Source of the DNA: Streptomyces sp. 2114.4
GTDB lineage: Bacteria > Actinomycetota > Actinomycetes > Streptomycetales > Streptomycetaceae
Assembly (NCBI RefSeq): GCF_900187385.1
Contig: NZ_FYEY01000001.1
Span: 248,001-312,000 of the forward strand
DNA length: 64,000 nt
Direction of reading: 5' to 3'
In this document: piece by piece, positions 41,042 to 48,541 of the stretch
Layout: every line of letters begins with the position of its first letter
Numbering within the stretch: the stretch's first letter is position 1
Position numbers and translations under genes: made by a program
Notes under the pieces: model-generated
Told to the model about the DNA's origin: nothing
Database searches by the model: none
The model's input: only the letters and a program-made list of their open reading frames with translations

Positions 41042-42609
41042 GCGTCAGCTCCTTGGTGGTCGTGCAGCGTTCCCTCGGTCAGAGCGGTGCGGATGGCTGC
41101 CCTCATGGGCCTGCCGGTGACGGTGAAGAACCTGCGGTAGAGGTGGTCGTCGGCCACCACGAGATGCGGTACGGCGACCCGCTCCACTTCGGAGAGGTGC
41201 GCCTCGCCGAACTCCCGCACGGCCGCCTCGGCCGCCGCGAGGCCGGTGGAGCCGTCGACGAGGAAGAGTCCGTGCAGGGCGGTGAGTCCGTCACCGACCA
41301 CCGCGACGGCGCGGACGAACGGGAGTTGGGCGTACTGTGCCTCGACCCACTCGGGAGCCACGTTGCGGCCCGCCGCGGTGATGATGACGTTCTTCTTGCG
41401 TCCGGTGATGCGGAGGAACCCCTCCTCGTCGAGGTGGGCGAGGTCGCCGGTGCGGAGCCAGCCGTCGGCGTCGAGGAGGAGGCTGGAGGGGTCGTCGCGG
41501 GTGTAACCGGCGAACAGCGAGGTGCTGCTGACCAGGAGTTCGCCATCATCGGCGATCTTGACGCGGACGTGCGGCAGCGGGCGGCCCACGGTGCCCAGGC
41601 GGCGGGCGGACGGGGTGTTCCAGCTGACCACGGAGCTGTTCTCGGAGAGGCCGTACCCCTCGTGGACGGGGAGGCCGTGCTCCTCCAGGCGGTGCAGCAG
41701 ATCGGGGTGCACGGGCGCACCGCCGCAGCAGATGAGCGGCGCGCCGGGAGTCCCGAACAGGGCCGGTGCCACCGCCCGTCCGCTCGCCGCGGCCTCGTCG
41801 GCGGCGGTGGCGAAGGCATCGACGAGCGCGGGTGTGGCGACCATCGCGGTCGGGCGGGACGCCGCCACATACGGCAGGGCGTCCGCCGCGGCCGCCGCCG
41901 CGGTGCCGACCAGGGCCTTGCCCGGCGGCATCAGGACGAGCGTCCCGCCGTCGAGCAGGACCATGTAGAGGCCGGTGACCTGCTCGATGAGCAGGCTGAA
42001 CGGGACGAGGGAGAGGTAGCGGGTGAACGCCCCGCGGGGCATCACCGACCGCAGCGATCGCAGCAGTTCATTCAGCGCCGCCGCCCGGATCCGCACGCCT
42101 TTGGGGCGTGAGGTGGTGCCGGAGGTGTGGATGACCTTGCACTCCCAGTCCGTCCGGCCGGCGCCGGCCGGTGGCAGCACCAACGGCGCGGACGGCACGG
42201 GCTCGTCCGTGGACAGCGGCAGCACCGTGCAGTGCGGGCCCAGGACCCGGTCCCTCCCCCACTGCGTCAGCCGCTCCTGCCCGGCCGCGTCCGCCAGGCA
42301 CAGCTCGGTCTCCGCCAGCAGGCCGGCGGCCTGTTCGGCGGAGAAGGCGAGCGGGACCGGCACCTCGATGGCGTGTGCGGCGATCAGCGCCAGGTCGGCG
42401 ACCACGAATTCGGGGGTGTTGCCGCAGACCACACCGATGCGCAGCGGCCGGCCGTCCCCCCGCCCGATCCGGTGGGCGAGGTCCGCGGCCCGGCGGGTGA
42501 CCTCCTGGTAGCTGAGGGTCCGGGCCGGGGTGCCGTCCTCCCCCAGTACCTCGATCATCGGGCGTGCCGACTCACCGAACCTGACCAGGCTCTCCCTAAT
42601 GGCCCGCAT
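41038..42609 (-). CDS. AMP-forming acyl-CoA/acyl-acid ligase
   Basis: A 523-aa ANL-superfamily ligase. It contains the P-loop VIHTSGTTSRPKGV, the EGYGLSENSSVVSWNTP acyl-adenylate motif, GWLRTGDLAHLDEEGFLRITGRKKNVII and the late catalytic-Lys region GRPMRAAIRTAL. No carrier protein gene is near, so the product could be an acyl-CoA or a free adenylate. Its start overlaps the hemolysin-family gene by 14 bases. A partner of the hemolysin-family protein is likely, because such pairs occur in several bacteria (established as a genomic association, mechanism unproven). Confidence 0.9.
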   Translation of the reverse strand: MRAIRESLVRFGESARPMIEVLGEDGTPARTLSYQEVTRRAADLAHRIGRGDGRPLRIGVVCGNTPEFVVADLALIAAHAIEVPVPLAFSAEQAAGLLAETELCLADAAGQERLTQWGRDRVLGPHCTVLPLSTDEPVPSAPLVLPPAGAGRTDWECKVIHTSGTTSRPKGVRIRAAALNELLRSLRSVMPRGAFTRYLSLVPFSLLIEQVTGLYMVLLDGGTLVLMPPGKALVGTAAAAAADALPYVAASRPTAMVATPALVDAFATAADEAAASGRAVAPALFGTPGAPLICCGGAPVHPDLLHRLEEHGLPVHEGYGLSENSSVVSWNTPSARRLGTVGRPLPHVRVKIADDGELLVSSTSLFAGYTRDDPSSLLLDADGWLRTGDLAHLDEEGFLRITGRKKNVIITAAGRNVAPEWVEAQYAQLPFVRAVAVVGDGLTALHGLFLVDGSTGLAAAEAAVREFGEAHLSEVERVAVPHLVVADDHLYRRFFTVTGRPMRAAIRTALTEGTLHDHQGADA

Positions 42610-43246
42610 GACCGGCCACCTCCATGGCGCTGATGCTCAGTTGGAGATCGGTGACCGAGTAACGCCCGGTGGCGTCGGAGAACAGCCGGTCCAGGGCGTT
42701 CAGCGCGATGACGCCGACCTGCGGCTGGTGGTCGTAGTACGAGCCCCAGCACGCCGCCTCCTCCGGGGACAGCCGGCCCGGGTCGGCGGGCCCGAACGGC
42801 ACGAAGCAGATGCCGGTACGGCCCAGCGTCGTGATCAGGCTCCGGGTGACGGTGCACAGGATGTACTCCATGCCCAGGCACCAGGAGATGATCGGGGTGG
42901 CTCTGATCAGTTCGCGGCCGACCGAGACGCGGCGGGTGGCCAGTGCCCCCACCTCCACCACCCGCCTGCGGTCCACCGTGACCCCGAGGTGGGCCCGTAC
43001 GGCGGCTTCGACTCCGGTGTCGAGGTACCGCTCGGAGAACAACTCCTGCTCCCTGCCGAAGGTGAGCCCCGCGCAGGCCAGTGGCGGGCAGGGCTCCGCC
43101 GCCCCGCCGCAGGCCGGGCGGGCGACGATGAACGAGTCGGGCCGGGGCGCCACATCGGCGCCATATGCCTGGGCGTACACCTCACGAGCGAGGTCCGCGG
43201 CGTCCAGCCATGCGCTGGTCGCCCGGTGTGCCAGATCGATCTGCAC
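42596..43246 (-). CDS. Thermostable-hemolysin family protein
   Basis: A 216-aa protein matching the thermostable hemolysin (delta-VPH) family in several places: YAQAYGADVAPRP, the ELFSERYLDTGVEAAVR motif, VDRRRVVEVGALAT, RELIRATP and the C-terminal WGSYYDHQPQVGVIAL. No signal peptide or membrane helix is visible, so it is unlikely to act as a secreted toxin. Some family members have been proposed to be acyltransferase-like. GTG 43246 follows a GGGGGGAG site. Coupled to the downstream ligase by a 14-base overlap. Confidence 0.82.
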   Translation of the reverse strand: MQIDLAHRATSAWLDAADLAREVYAQAYGADVAPRPDSFIVARPACGGAAEPCPPLACAGLTFGREQELFSERYLDTGVEAAVRAHLGVTVDRRRVVEVGALATRRVSVGRELIRATPIISWCLGMEYILCTVTRSLITTLGRTGICFVPFGPADPGRLSPEEAACWGSYYDHQPQVGVIALNALDRLFSDATGRYSVTDLQLSISAMEVAGHAGH

Positions 43247-43275
43247 GGTGCTCCCCCCTTCCCCGGCTGCCGGCG

Positions 43276-44280
43276 TTACTTGGTGCCGACGACCAGGGAG
43301 ACGGATGAGGGCAGTGCGATCCGCTCGACGGTCTTCAGGCCCGCCCCGGTGAGCCACCCGGAGATCTCCGGCAGGCTGTAGGTGCGGTCGCCGGAGCAGG
43401 CGTACATCGCCAGGGAGAACGCCGCGTTGTGCTCGTCGAGCTGTTCGCCGCGGACGTCTTCCAGCACCACGATCCGGCCGCCGGGCCGCAGCGCCTTGGC
43501 GGCCCGCGCGATCAGGTCCCGGTTCTCCTCGTCGGTGTGGTTGTGCACGATCTCGAAGAGGAAGACCACGTCATAGCCGGTGCCGAGGTCGCCGCTGAGG
43601 AAGCTGCCGCGCTGGAGGCTGATCCGGTCGGCCAGCCCCGCCTCCTCGATCGCGGCTCCGGTGTCGGCAAGCGCCTCGGGCAGGTCGACGATGGTCGCGG
43701 TGAGTCCGGGGTGCCGTTCGCACATGGCCATGGAGTGCAGACCGTGCGAGCCGCCCAGGTCCAGCAGGCGCCGCGCCCCTTCGGGCAGCGGCACGGCATC
43801 GACGATGGACCGCACCGTCAGGCGCGACTTGACCCGCATGTACGCGGAGAAGTCCCGCCCGGCCTCGGGGTTGCCGGCCCAGCGCTCCCACAACGACCGG
43901 GCGGGCTTGCCGTCCCGTACGGCCTGCGGCAGATCCCACATGACGTTGGTGAGTTCGTAGGCCCACAACAGCGCCGGGGTGAAGTCGTACTCGGCGTTCT
44001 TGCCCAGCCAGCGTTCGGCGAGCGGGCCGTTGCGGTAGCGCCCGTCCTCCAGGGTGAGCCAGCCCAGGACGGCGGCGACGTCGGCCACCGCGCGGGTGCC
44101 GTCCGTACTCGCGCCGATGGACTTGGCCAGCTCGTCGAGGGTCTGGGGACCGTCCTCCTCCAGCGCGGTGAAAATGCCGAGCTTGGCGGCGGAGGTGAGT
44201 GCCGCGTAGCGGATGGTGGACCCGATCACCTCGTCGATCGGGTTGCCCGCCAGCTCGGCGTCGGTGGTGGTCTTGAACAT
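43276..44280 (-). CDS. COMT-like O-methyltransferase, first gene of the operon
   Basis: A 334-aa methyltransferase with the plant-COMT/actinomycete O-methyltransferase layout. Residues 1-95 form the dimerisation helices (IDEVIGSTIRYAALTSAAKLGIFTALEEDGP). Motif I is LLDLGGSHGLHSMAMCERHPGLTATIVDLPEAL, then FLFEIVHNHTDEENRDLIARAAKALRPGGRIVVLEDV. Such enzymes methylate aromatic hydroxyls of natural products. ATG 44280 has GAGGAGACC upstream. The gap to the next gene is 29 bases, so it belongs to the operon. Confidence 0.88.
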   Translation of the reverse strand: MFKTTTDAELAGNPIDEVIGSTIRYAALTSAAKLGIFTALEEDGPQTLDELAKSIGASTDGTRAVADVAAVLGWLTLEDGRYRNGPLAERWLGKNAEYDFTPALLWAYELTNVMWDLPQAVRDGKPARSLWERWAGNPEAGRDFSAYMRVKSRLTVRSIVDAVPLPEGARRLLDLGGSHGLHSMAMCERHPGLTATIVDLPEALADTGAAIEEAGLADRISLQRGSFLSGDLGTGYDVVFLFEIVHNHTDEENRDLIARAAKALRPGGRIVVLEDVRGEQLDEHNAAFSLAMYACSGDRTYSLPEISGWLTGAGLKTVERIALPSSVSLVVGTK

Positions 44281-45121
44281 GGCTGGTCTCCTCGGGATGG
44301 CAGGTGGCAACGGCCGCACGGACGGACGCGACCAGGACATGCCGTGCTCGCGGCGGCCGCGGGCACGGTGTGAGTGATGGGACTGCCGAACGGGGACGAG
44401 CTTCAGCCGGCCGGGGAGCGGCTGCGCGTGGGGGCGAACCGGCTCCGGCCGTGCCACCCGGGCGCGGCGAGGTGCCCCGCGCCGTGGCGGCCGTCATACT
44501 CCACGCCGTTGCGGCCGTGGCACTCCGCGCTGTGGCGGCTGTGGTACTCCGCGCTGTGGCGGCTGTGGTACTCCGCGCCGGTGGACGGGTCCACCTGGCC
44601 GGGTTTTCGTTCCTGGCCCGGCCGCGGCGCGCGTTGAACCACCCCGCCCGGTTACGGCATCGGTGAAACCGCCGTCCGGATGTCGCAAAACCCTCGGCCA
44701 TCGGGCCCGGCACTTGCCCAACGGCTTCGTGTACGAGGCCGGTGCGGGGCCCGGCGGCGGTGTCCTCGGCGGGGGTGCGGTCGGGTGGGAATGATGCGGT
44801 GCCGAGCGGGTGCTCAGGCGTGCGGGAAGGGTGCAGCGGCGCCGTCGCGGCCTCCCGGAAGGCGCCGGAGCCGGTCGGCCCCGGACGGGAAGCGCCCGGG
44901 GCCACACCTGAGAGGAGAGCGGGGACCGCCGCGGAATCCGCGACCGCGGTTCCACCGGGAAGCGAACATGCGCCGGCCGCTCCGATCCAGGCGTGACGGC
45001 TGAACGCTGCGCCCCGGATCGCCCTCGGACCACGCATCCGCGCACCGCGCCACGGTCGTCCGGCGGCTGTTCATCGGGTCCCCCTCCCGGGCGCAGCGGC
45101 CTCCGTACGCATCATGGACGG
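44281..45121. other. 841-base intergenic region upstream of the biosynthetic operon
   Basis: No gene is supported by family resemblance, but the region contains four tandem 24-base repeats (separate entry). The leader of the seven-gene operon must start here. The plus strand is open over 44374-44637 and the minus strand over 44403-44642; both frames read through the repeats. No clear Shine-Dalgarno precedes either frame. Confidence 0.5.
44487..44582. repeat. Four-copy 24-bp tandem repeat
   Basis: Units begin at 44487, 44511, 44535 and 44559, each GCGGC-GTG-nnn-CTCCGCGC-GT with drift from first to last; the middle two differ at two positions. On the minus strand one frame gives SAEYHSRH-type octapeptides and on the plus strand one frame gives SALWRLWY-type octapeptides. 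Both have G/C in every third position of the conserved units. Confidence 0.85.
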
Positions 45122-45733
45122 TCAGGCGGAGACCTCGTCGAACCCGACGGCCGCCCGGCCGGCCCGGTGCACGTGGGCGGTCTCGGCGATCCGGCGGCCA
45201 AGTGCCTCGGCGGTCCGCAGATCGCTGGCACAGGGGGTGACGTCGGCCCCCTCGTCGTTGTTGGACTGCGACATGGCGCCCAGCCAGCTGCCGAGCCGGT
45301 TGAGGTCCTCGGGGCTGCCGGAGGAGGTGTTCCAGCCGCCGTACTCGGCGAGACCGACCCAGATCATGCCGTGCTGGGCGGCGAACAGCGCGATGTCGAT
45401 CAGCGCGTTGAGCTTGTCTCCCGCCATGTTGCCGCTGTTGGTGAAGCCACCGGCGATCTTGTTCTTCCAGCGCATGTTGTCGCCCCAGACCTGGCTGGTG
45501 GCCTCGACGAATGCGCGGAAGACGGCGCTGCTGCCGCCCATGTAGGTCGGCGTGCCGAAGATCAGGGCGTCGGACTCCTGCAGCACCTCCCACACTTCGT
45601 CGTTCAGTTCGGCGAGGGAGACCAGGCGTACCTGAGTGTCCGGAACCTTCTCCGCACCGGCCGCGACGGCCGCCGCCTGCCTTGCGGTGTGGCCGTATCC
45701 ACTGTGGTAAGCCACCGCAACCTTGATCTGCAT
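45122..45733 (-). CDS. WrbA-like flavodoxin / NAD(P)H quinone oxidoreductase
   Basis: A 203-aa flavodoxin-fold protein. The FMN phosphate loop is HSGYGHTARQAA (residues 10-21), with the GTPTYMGGSSAVFRAF and KNKIAGGFTNSGNMAGDK motifs of WrbA-type quinone reductases. WrbA reduces quinones by two electrons with NAD(P)H. ATG 45733 follows GGGGGAGAAGC. Its promoter region contains AGCTTT/AAAGCT and AAAGCTTT motifs also found in front of the MarR regulator, so it may share control with the operon. Confidence 0.87.
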   Translation of the reverse strand: MQIKVAVAYHSGYGHTARQAAAVAAGAEKVPDTQVRLVSLAELNDEVWEVLQESDALIFGTPTYMGGSSAVFRAFVEATSQVWGDNMRWKNKIAGGFTNSGNMAGDKLNALIDIALFAAQHGMIWVGLAEYGGWNTSSGSPEDLNRLGSWLGAMSQSNNDEGADVTPCASDLRTAEALGRRIAETAHVHRAGRAAVGFDEVSA

Positions 45734-45766
45734 GCTTCTCCCCCACCCGGGATCAATACGATGTTT

Positions 45767-45796
45767 AGCTTTCACTAAAGCTGTTCAGAAAGCTTT
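45767..45796. promoter_or_regulatory. AAAGCTTT-type motifs upstream of the flavodoxin gene
   Basis: AGCTTTCACTAAAGCT (45767-45782) has exact 6-bp arms, and AAAGCTTT (45789-45796) is palindromic. The pair lies 34-63 bases upstream of the flavodoxin ATG, as expected for an operator. The core matches the MarR-gene promoter motif at 36924-36931. Confidence 0.55.
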
Positions 45797-46133
45797 AGGT
45801 GCCGGTTACGCTATCCATGCCCACACCCCCAAGGCAAGCGCCTCCGGACAACACCCCGAAAAGAACAGGTAAACCGGCAGGTCGGAATAGTTCACCCGAC
45901 CACCTCCACTTCTGCCGCCCGGCCCGCCGCGCGAGGAGTCGGACGCCCTGCCATCACAGCCGAGGTGTCGACACCTTCGACCGGGCGACAAAACAGACAT
46001 CGGGGCATGCGTTGCGGCCCTGCACACAGAGGGGGGAGCGCCCTGACGGTCGATCACTCACGACCCGTCAAGTGCATTCACGGCAGTGGCACTTCGCTGC
46101 GAGGAGGCGGCCGTGACCCCGCCTATATCGCGA

Positions 46134-46149
46134 TGTGACGCAGGTCACA
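46134..46149. promoter_or_regulatory. Crp-type binding site
   Basis: TGTGA-CGCAGG-TCACA fits the classical Crp consensus and the GTG-N6-G-N-CAC form reported for Streptomyces Crp. Flanking bases extend the symmetry to GATGTGAC/GTCACATC (46132-46151). It lies about 90 bases upstream of the small secreted-protein start. Confidence 0.65.
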
Positions 46150-46238
46150 TCATCCTGTGTCATACCGCGGAGCGGCCTCATCCGTGTGCAGGGTGACGGG
46201 CCTGCAAGGGGCCCGCCGCTACGGGGAAAGGACATCAC

Positions 46239-46535
46239 GTGCGTAACAAGCGAATCTTCACCACGGCGCTCGTTGCCGCCGCACTCACGGTCGTCGGACT
46301 GGGCGGCGCCGCTCAGGCACACGCCGCCACCGCAACCGAGGCAGCACCGGCCGCCGTCCACCTCCAGGCCAAGCCGATGGACGGCCCGCCCGGAACCGTG
46401 TGGACCGGCAAGAAGTTCTGGACCCTCAGCGGCTGCCAGGCGGCGGGCACCGACCTGGTCAGCAGCGGCAAGTGGGCCGACCCCTTCTGCGACGGCTCGG
46501 GCCTCCAGTGGGACCTGTGGGCCCGGCCCCTGTAA
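46239..46535 (+). CDS. Small secreted protein (98 aa)
   Basis: A Sec signal peptide is clear (RNKRIFTTALVAAALTVVGLG, cleavage around AQAHA-AT). The mature chain is about 65 residues with two cysteines and a KFWTLSGCQAAGTDLV core. No family is recognised. GTG 46239 is preceded by GGGGAAAGGACATCAC. A Crp-type site upstream suggests expression tied to the cAMP receptor protein. A hairpin just after the stop probably terminates it. Confidence 0.75.
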   Translation: MRNKRIFTTALVAAALTVVGLGGAAQAHAATATEAAPAAVHLQAKPMDGPPGTVWTGKKFWTLSGCQAAGTDLVSSGKWADPFCDGSGLQWDLWARPL

Positions 46536-46540
46536 ACCCT

Positions 46541-46556
46541 CTGCCGGCTCCGGCAG
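46541..46556 (+). terminator. Short hairpin after the small secreted protein gene
   Basis: CTGCCGG-CT-CCGGCAG, perfect 7-bp arms, 5 bases after the stop and followed by TT. Consistent with a terminator. The stretch 46600-46715 that follows is G-rich and low complexity with no gene. Confidence 0.6.
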
Positions 46557-46752
46557 TTCACGGGTAGTCGCAGACAGCGAAACCCGAACCGGGCGGTCCG
46601 TCCCGCGCAAGTACGCGATCACGGGGGGGGCGGCCGCCCGGTTACCGGGGGGACAGCCGCCCGGCCGGTCACGAGGGGGACGGCCGGGCGGCCAGCACGG
46701 ACACTCGGTGGCCAGGAGCTGACGGCCGCGCACGCCGGGTGAGAATGAAGGC

Positions 46753-47064
46753 ATGACACGTACGACGGTCGTCAATCTCAAGGGCCACCGGGACGACCCG
46801 GAGTACGCCGACGTGGTCTACGTAGGGCGTGCGATGCACCGGGGCGGCTGGCATCTCCCGGCGTCGCCGCTGGCCAGTCCGTTCCGTCCGGGCCGGGACG
46901 GGTCCCGTGCGGAGGTGTTGGCGAAGTACCGCGCCTACCTCCTGGAGCGCCCCGACCTGCTCGCGCTCCTGCCCGCACTGCGCGGACGCCGGCTCGGCTG
47001 CTGGTGCGTCCCGGAGCCCTGCCACGCCCAGGTGATTGCCGAGATCGCCGACTCGACGGAGTGA
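46753..47064 (+). CDS. DUF4326 domain protein
   Basis: A 103-aa protein with the DUF4326 pattern: an N-terminal YVGRAMHRGGWHLPASPLASPF and a C-terminal GRRLGCWCVPEPCHAQVIAEI, where the Cys/His set may bind metal. Often phage- or accessory-associated; function unknown. Start ATG 46753. Convergent with the DUF3662 gene. Confidence 0.8.
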   Translation: MTRTTVVNLKGHRDDPEYADVVYVGRAMHRGGWHLPASPLASPFRPGRDGSRAEVLAKYRAYLLERPDLLALLPALRGRRLGCWCVPEPCHAQVIAEIADSTE

Positions 47065-47149
47065 ACGGCCCGCCGGAGCGAACGGAGTACCGAGCCCCGC
47101 ACGACACGGGGGGGGCGGGCCCGCTGGCGATGCGACGCCCGGCACCTGG

Positions 47150-47545
47150 TCACCGACGGGGGCCAGCGGCACCGACGGGAACGTGCGCGAGGGCCGCGCT
47201 CGACACGCGATACCGGCCGTTCGGCACCTCGCCGAGGGTGACATGGACGGTCAGCGGACCCGCCCATTCATATCCGCGCTCGACGGCGTGCCGGTCCAGC
47301 ACATCGGTCAGGTACCGCCCCACCTGCCCACCGCGCGCGGCCAGTTCATCGTGCACCCGTGGTGCGAGCTCGACGGTGTAGTCATTGGGCACGAGGACGC
47401 GGCTCTGGCTGCAGACGACCGCATGCTCATCGCACTCCTGCCGCAGTGCGTCGAAGAGCTGAACCGGGTCGGTCCGGAAAATCTTGGCCAGCAGCGCGCT
47501 CTCGCATTCCTCCACCACACGTTCCCAACGCCTCAGCCATCCCAT
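47150..47545 (-). CDS. Stand-alone DUF3662 (FhaA N-terminal domain) protein
   Basis: A 131-aa protein that corresponds to the N-terminal domain of FhaA: WERVVEECESALLAKIFRTDPVQLFDALRQE, QSRVLVPNDYTVELAPRVHDEL and VGRYLTDVLDRHAVERGYEWAGPLTVHV. FhaA normally carries a C-terminal FHA phosphopeptide-binding domain, which is absent here. ATG 47545 is chosen as the point where similarity begins; the frame is open to 47617. Its role without FHA is unknown. Confidence 0.78.
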   Translation of the reverse strand: MGWLRRWERVVEECESALLAKIFRTDPVQLFDALRQECDEHAVVCSQSRVLVPNDYTVELAPRVHDELAARGGQVGRYLTDVLDRHAVERGYEWAGPLTVHVTLGEVPNGRYRVSSAALAHVPVGAAGPRR

Positions 47546-47700
47546 GGAGATCGTCTGCCCTGGGGCGGGGTGCGCATGCAGGCATGATGCCGGTCCTGGC
47601 TCGTCGAAGGCCCGCAAGAGCCGAGGTGGCGGGCGGGCCGGCCACCGGGAAATTCCTTGGCCCCCCTCGCACCGACAGTCACAATGGGCGGGTGCCGATC

Positions 47701-48267
47701 ATGACATTCCCGGAACCCGGTGTCCCGCCCGCGCTGCGTACGCAGGTGGCAGAGCTGCGAGACGAGGCCTGGCCCCCGGACTCCTCTTCGGCACCCGGCA
47801 CGTTCACCCACGACCCGGCCCTGCAACCGGTGTCGATGCTGCTCGTCGACGGCGCCACGGTGCTCGCCGCATTGGACATCCTCACCAAGCACCTCGTCCA
47901 TGACGGCGAGCGCTACCGGGCCGCGGGGCTGAGCACGGTGGTGACCCGTGGCTCCGCCCGCGGTCAGGGCCACGGTCGCCGTCTGGTGACGGCCGCCCAT
48001 GAGGCAATGGCGACGAGCGGTCCGGACCTCGGTCTGTTCACCTGCGACCGCCCGCTCCGGCCCTTCTACGAAAGTGCGGGCTGGCACCATCTGCCCGGCG
48101 CGGTGCTGATCGGCGGTACCCCCCTGGCCCCGTTCCCCAGTGACCGCCCCGGCTTCGACAAGGTCACCATGGCCGACTTCTTCTCGCCCCGGAGCCGGCG
48201 GCACCGCTCCGCCTTCCCGCACTCCCGCATCGAGTTGTACCCGGGCGAGGTCGACAAGCTCTGGTGA
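47701..48267 (+). CDS. GNAT family N-acetyltransferase
   Basis: A 188-aa acetyltransferase. The acetyl-CoA loop is in GLSTVVTRGSARGQGHGRRLVTAAHE (about 80-105), and the C-terminal part has RPLRPFYESAGWHHLPGAVL, the GNAT motif before the final strand. Start ATG 47701, with GTG 47692 possible. Substrate unknown. Followed by FabV on the same strand after 274 bases. Confidence 0.82.
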   Translation: MTFPEPGVPPALRTQVAELRDEAWPPDSSSAPGTFTHDPALQPVSMLLVDGATVLAALDILTKHLVHDGERYRAAGLSTVVTRGSARGQGHGRRLVTAAHEAMATSGPDLGLFTCDRPLRPFYESAGWHHLPGAVLIGGTPLAPFPSDRPGFDKVTMADFFSPRSRRHRSAFPHSRIELYPGEVDKLW

Positions 48268-48541
48268 TCCTTGAGGGCGGGGGAACGTCCAGGCGGAGTG
48301 CTTGGCGTCCGCACCGCTGAATGCGGAGGGCCCCTGGTCCGTCCCGGGGACCACGCACGGGCACCCGTCACGAACGTACCGAGGGAAACCCTCCAAAACC
48401 ACCCTGTCAACACTGTGCCCGCCGAAACGATCACGGGGAGGTGTGGAGGCGCAGACTGGCAGACGCGGTACGTGCTCCGGTGGCGGCCGCTTCCCCTCCG
48501 CGAGGAACTGGAGGGACCGGACGAACTGAAGGGCGTACGTC

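Larger units (their letters stand above)
45734..46238. other. 505-base intergenic region
   Basis: No gene supported. It contains the flavodoxin promoter with the AAAGCTTT motifs and, about 100 bases before the next gene, a perfect Crp-type palindrome (both listed separately). Elsewhere I see nothing notable. Confidence 0.5.

Noticed and set aside
37563..44280. Isonitrile lipopeptide cluster
   Set aside because: An AMP ligase and a Fe/2-oxoglutarate oxygenase are present, but no carrier protein, thioesterase or NRPS gene is found.
44487..44582. Possible CRISPR-like array
   Set aside because: Units are contiguous, drift in sequence and have no spacers or cas genes nearby.
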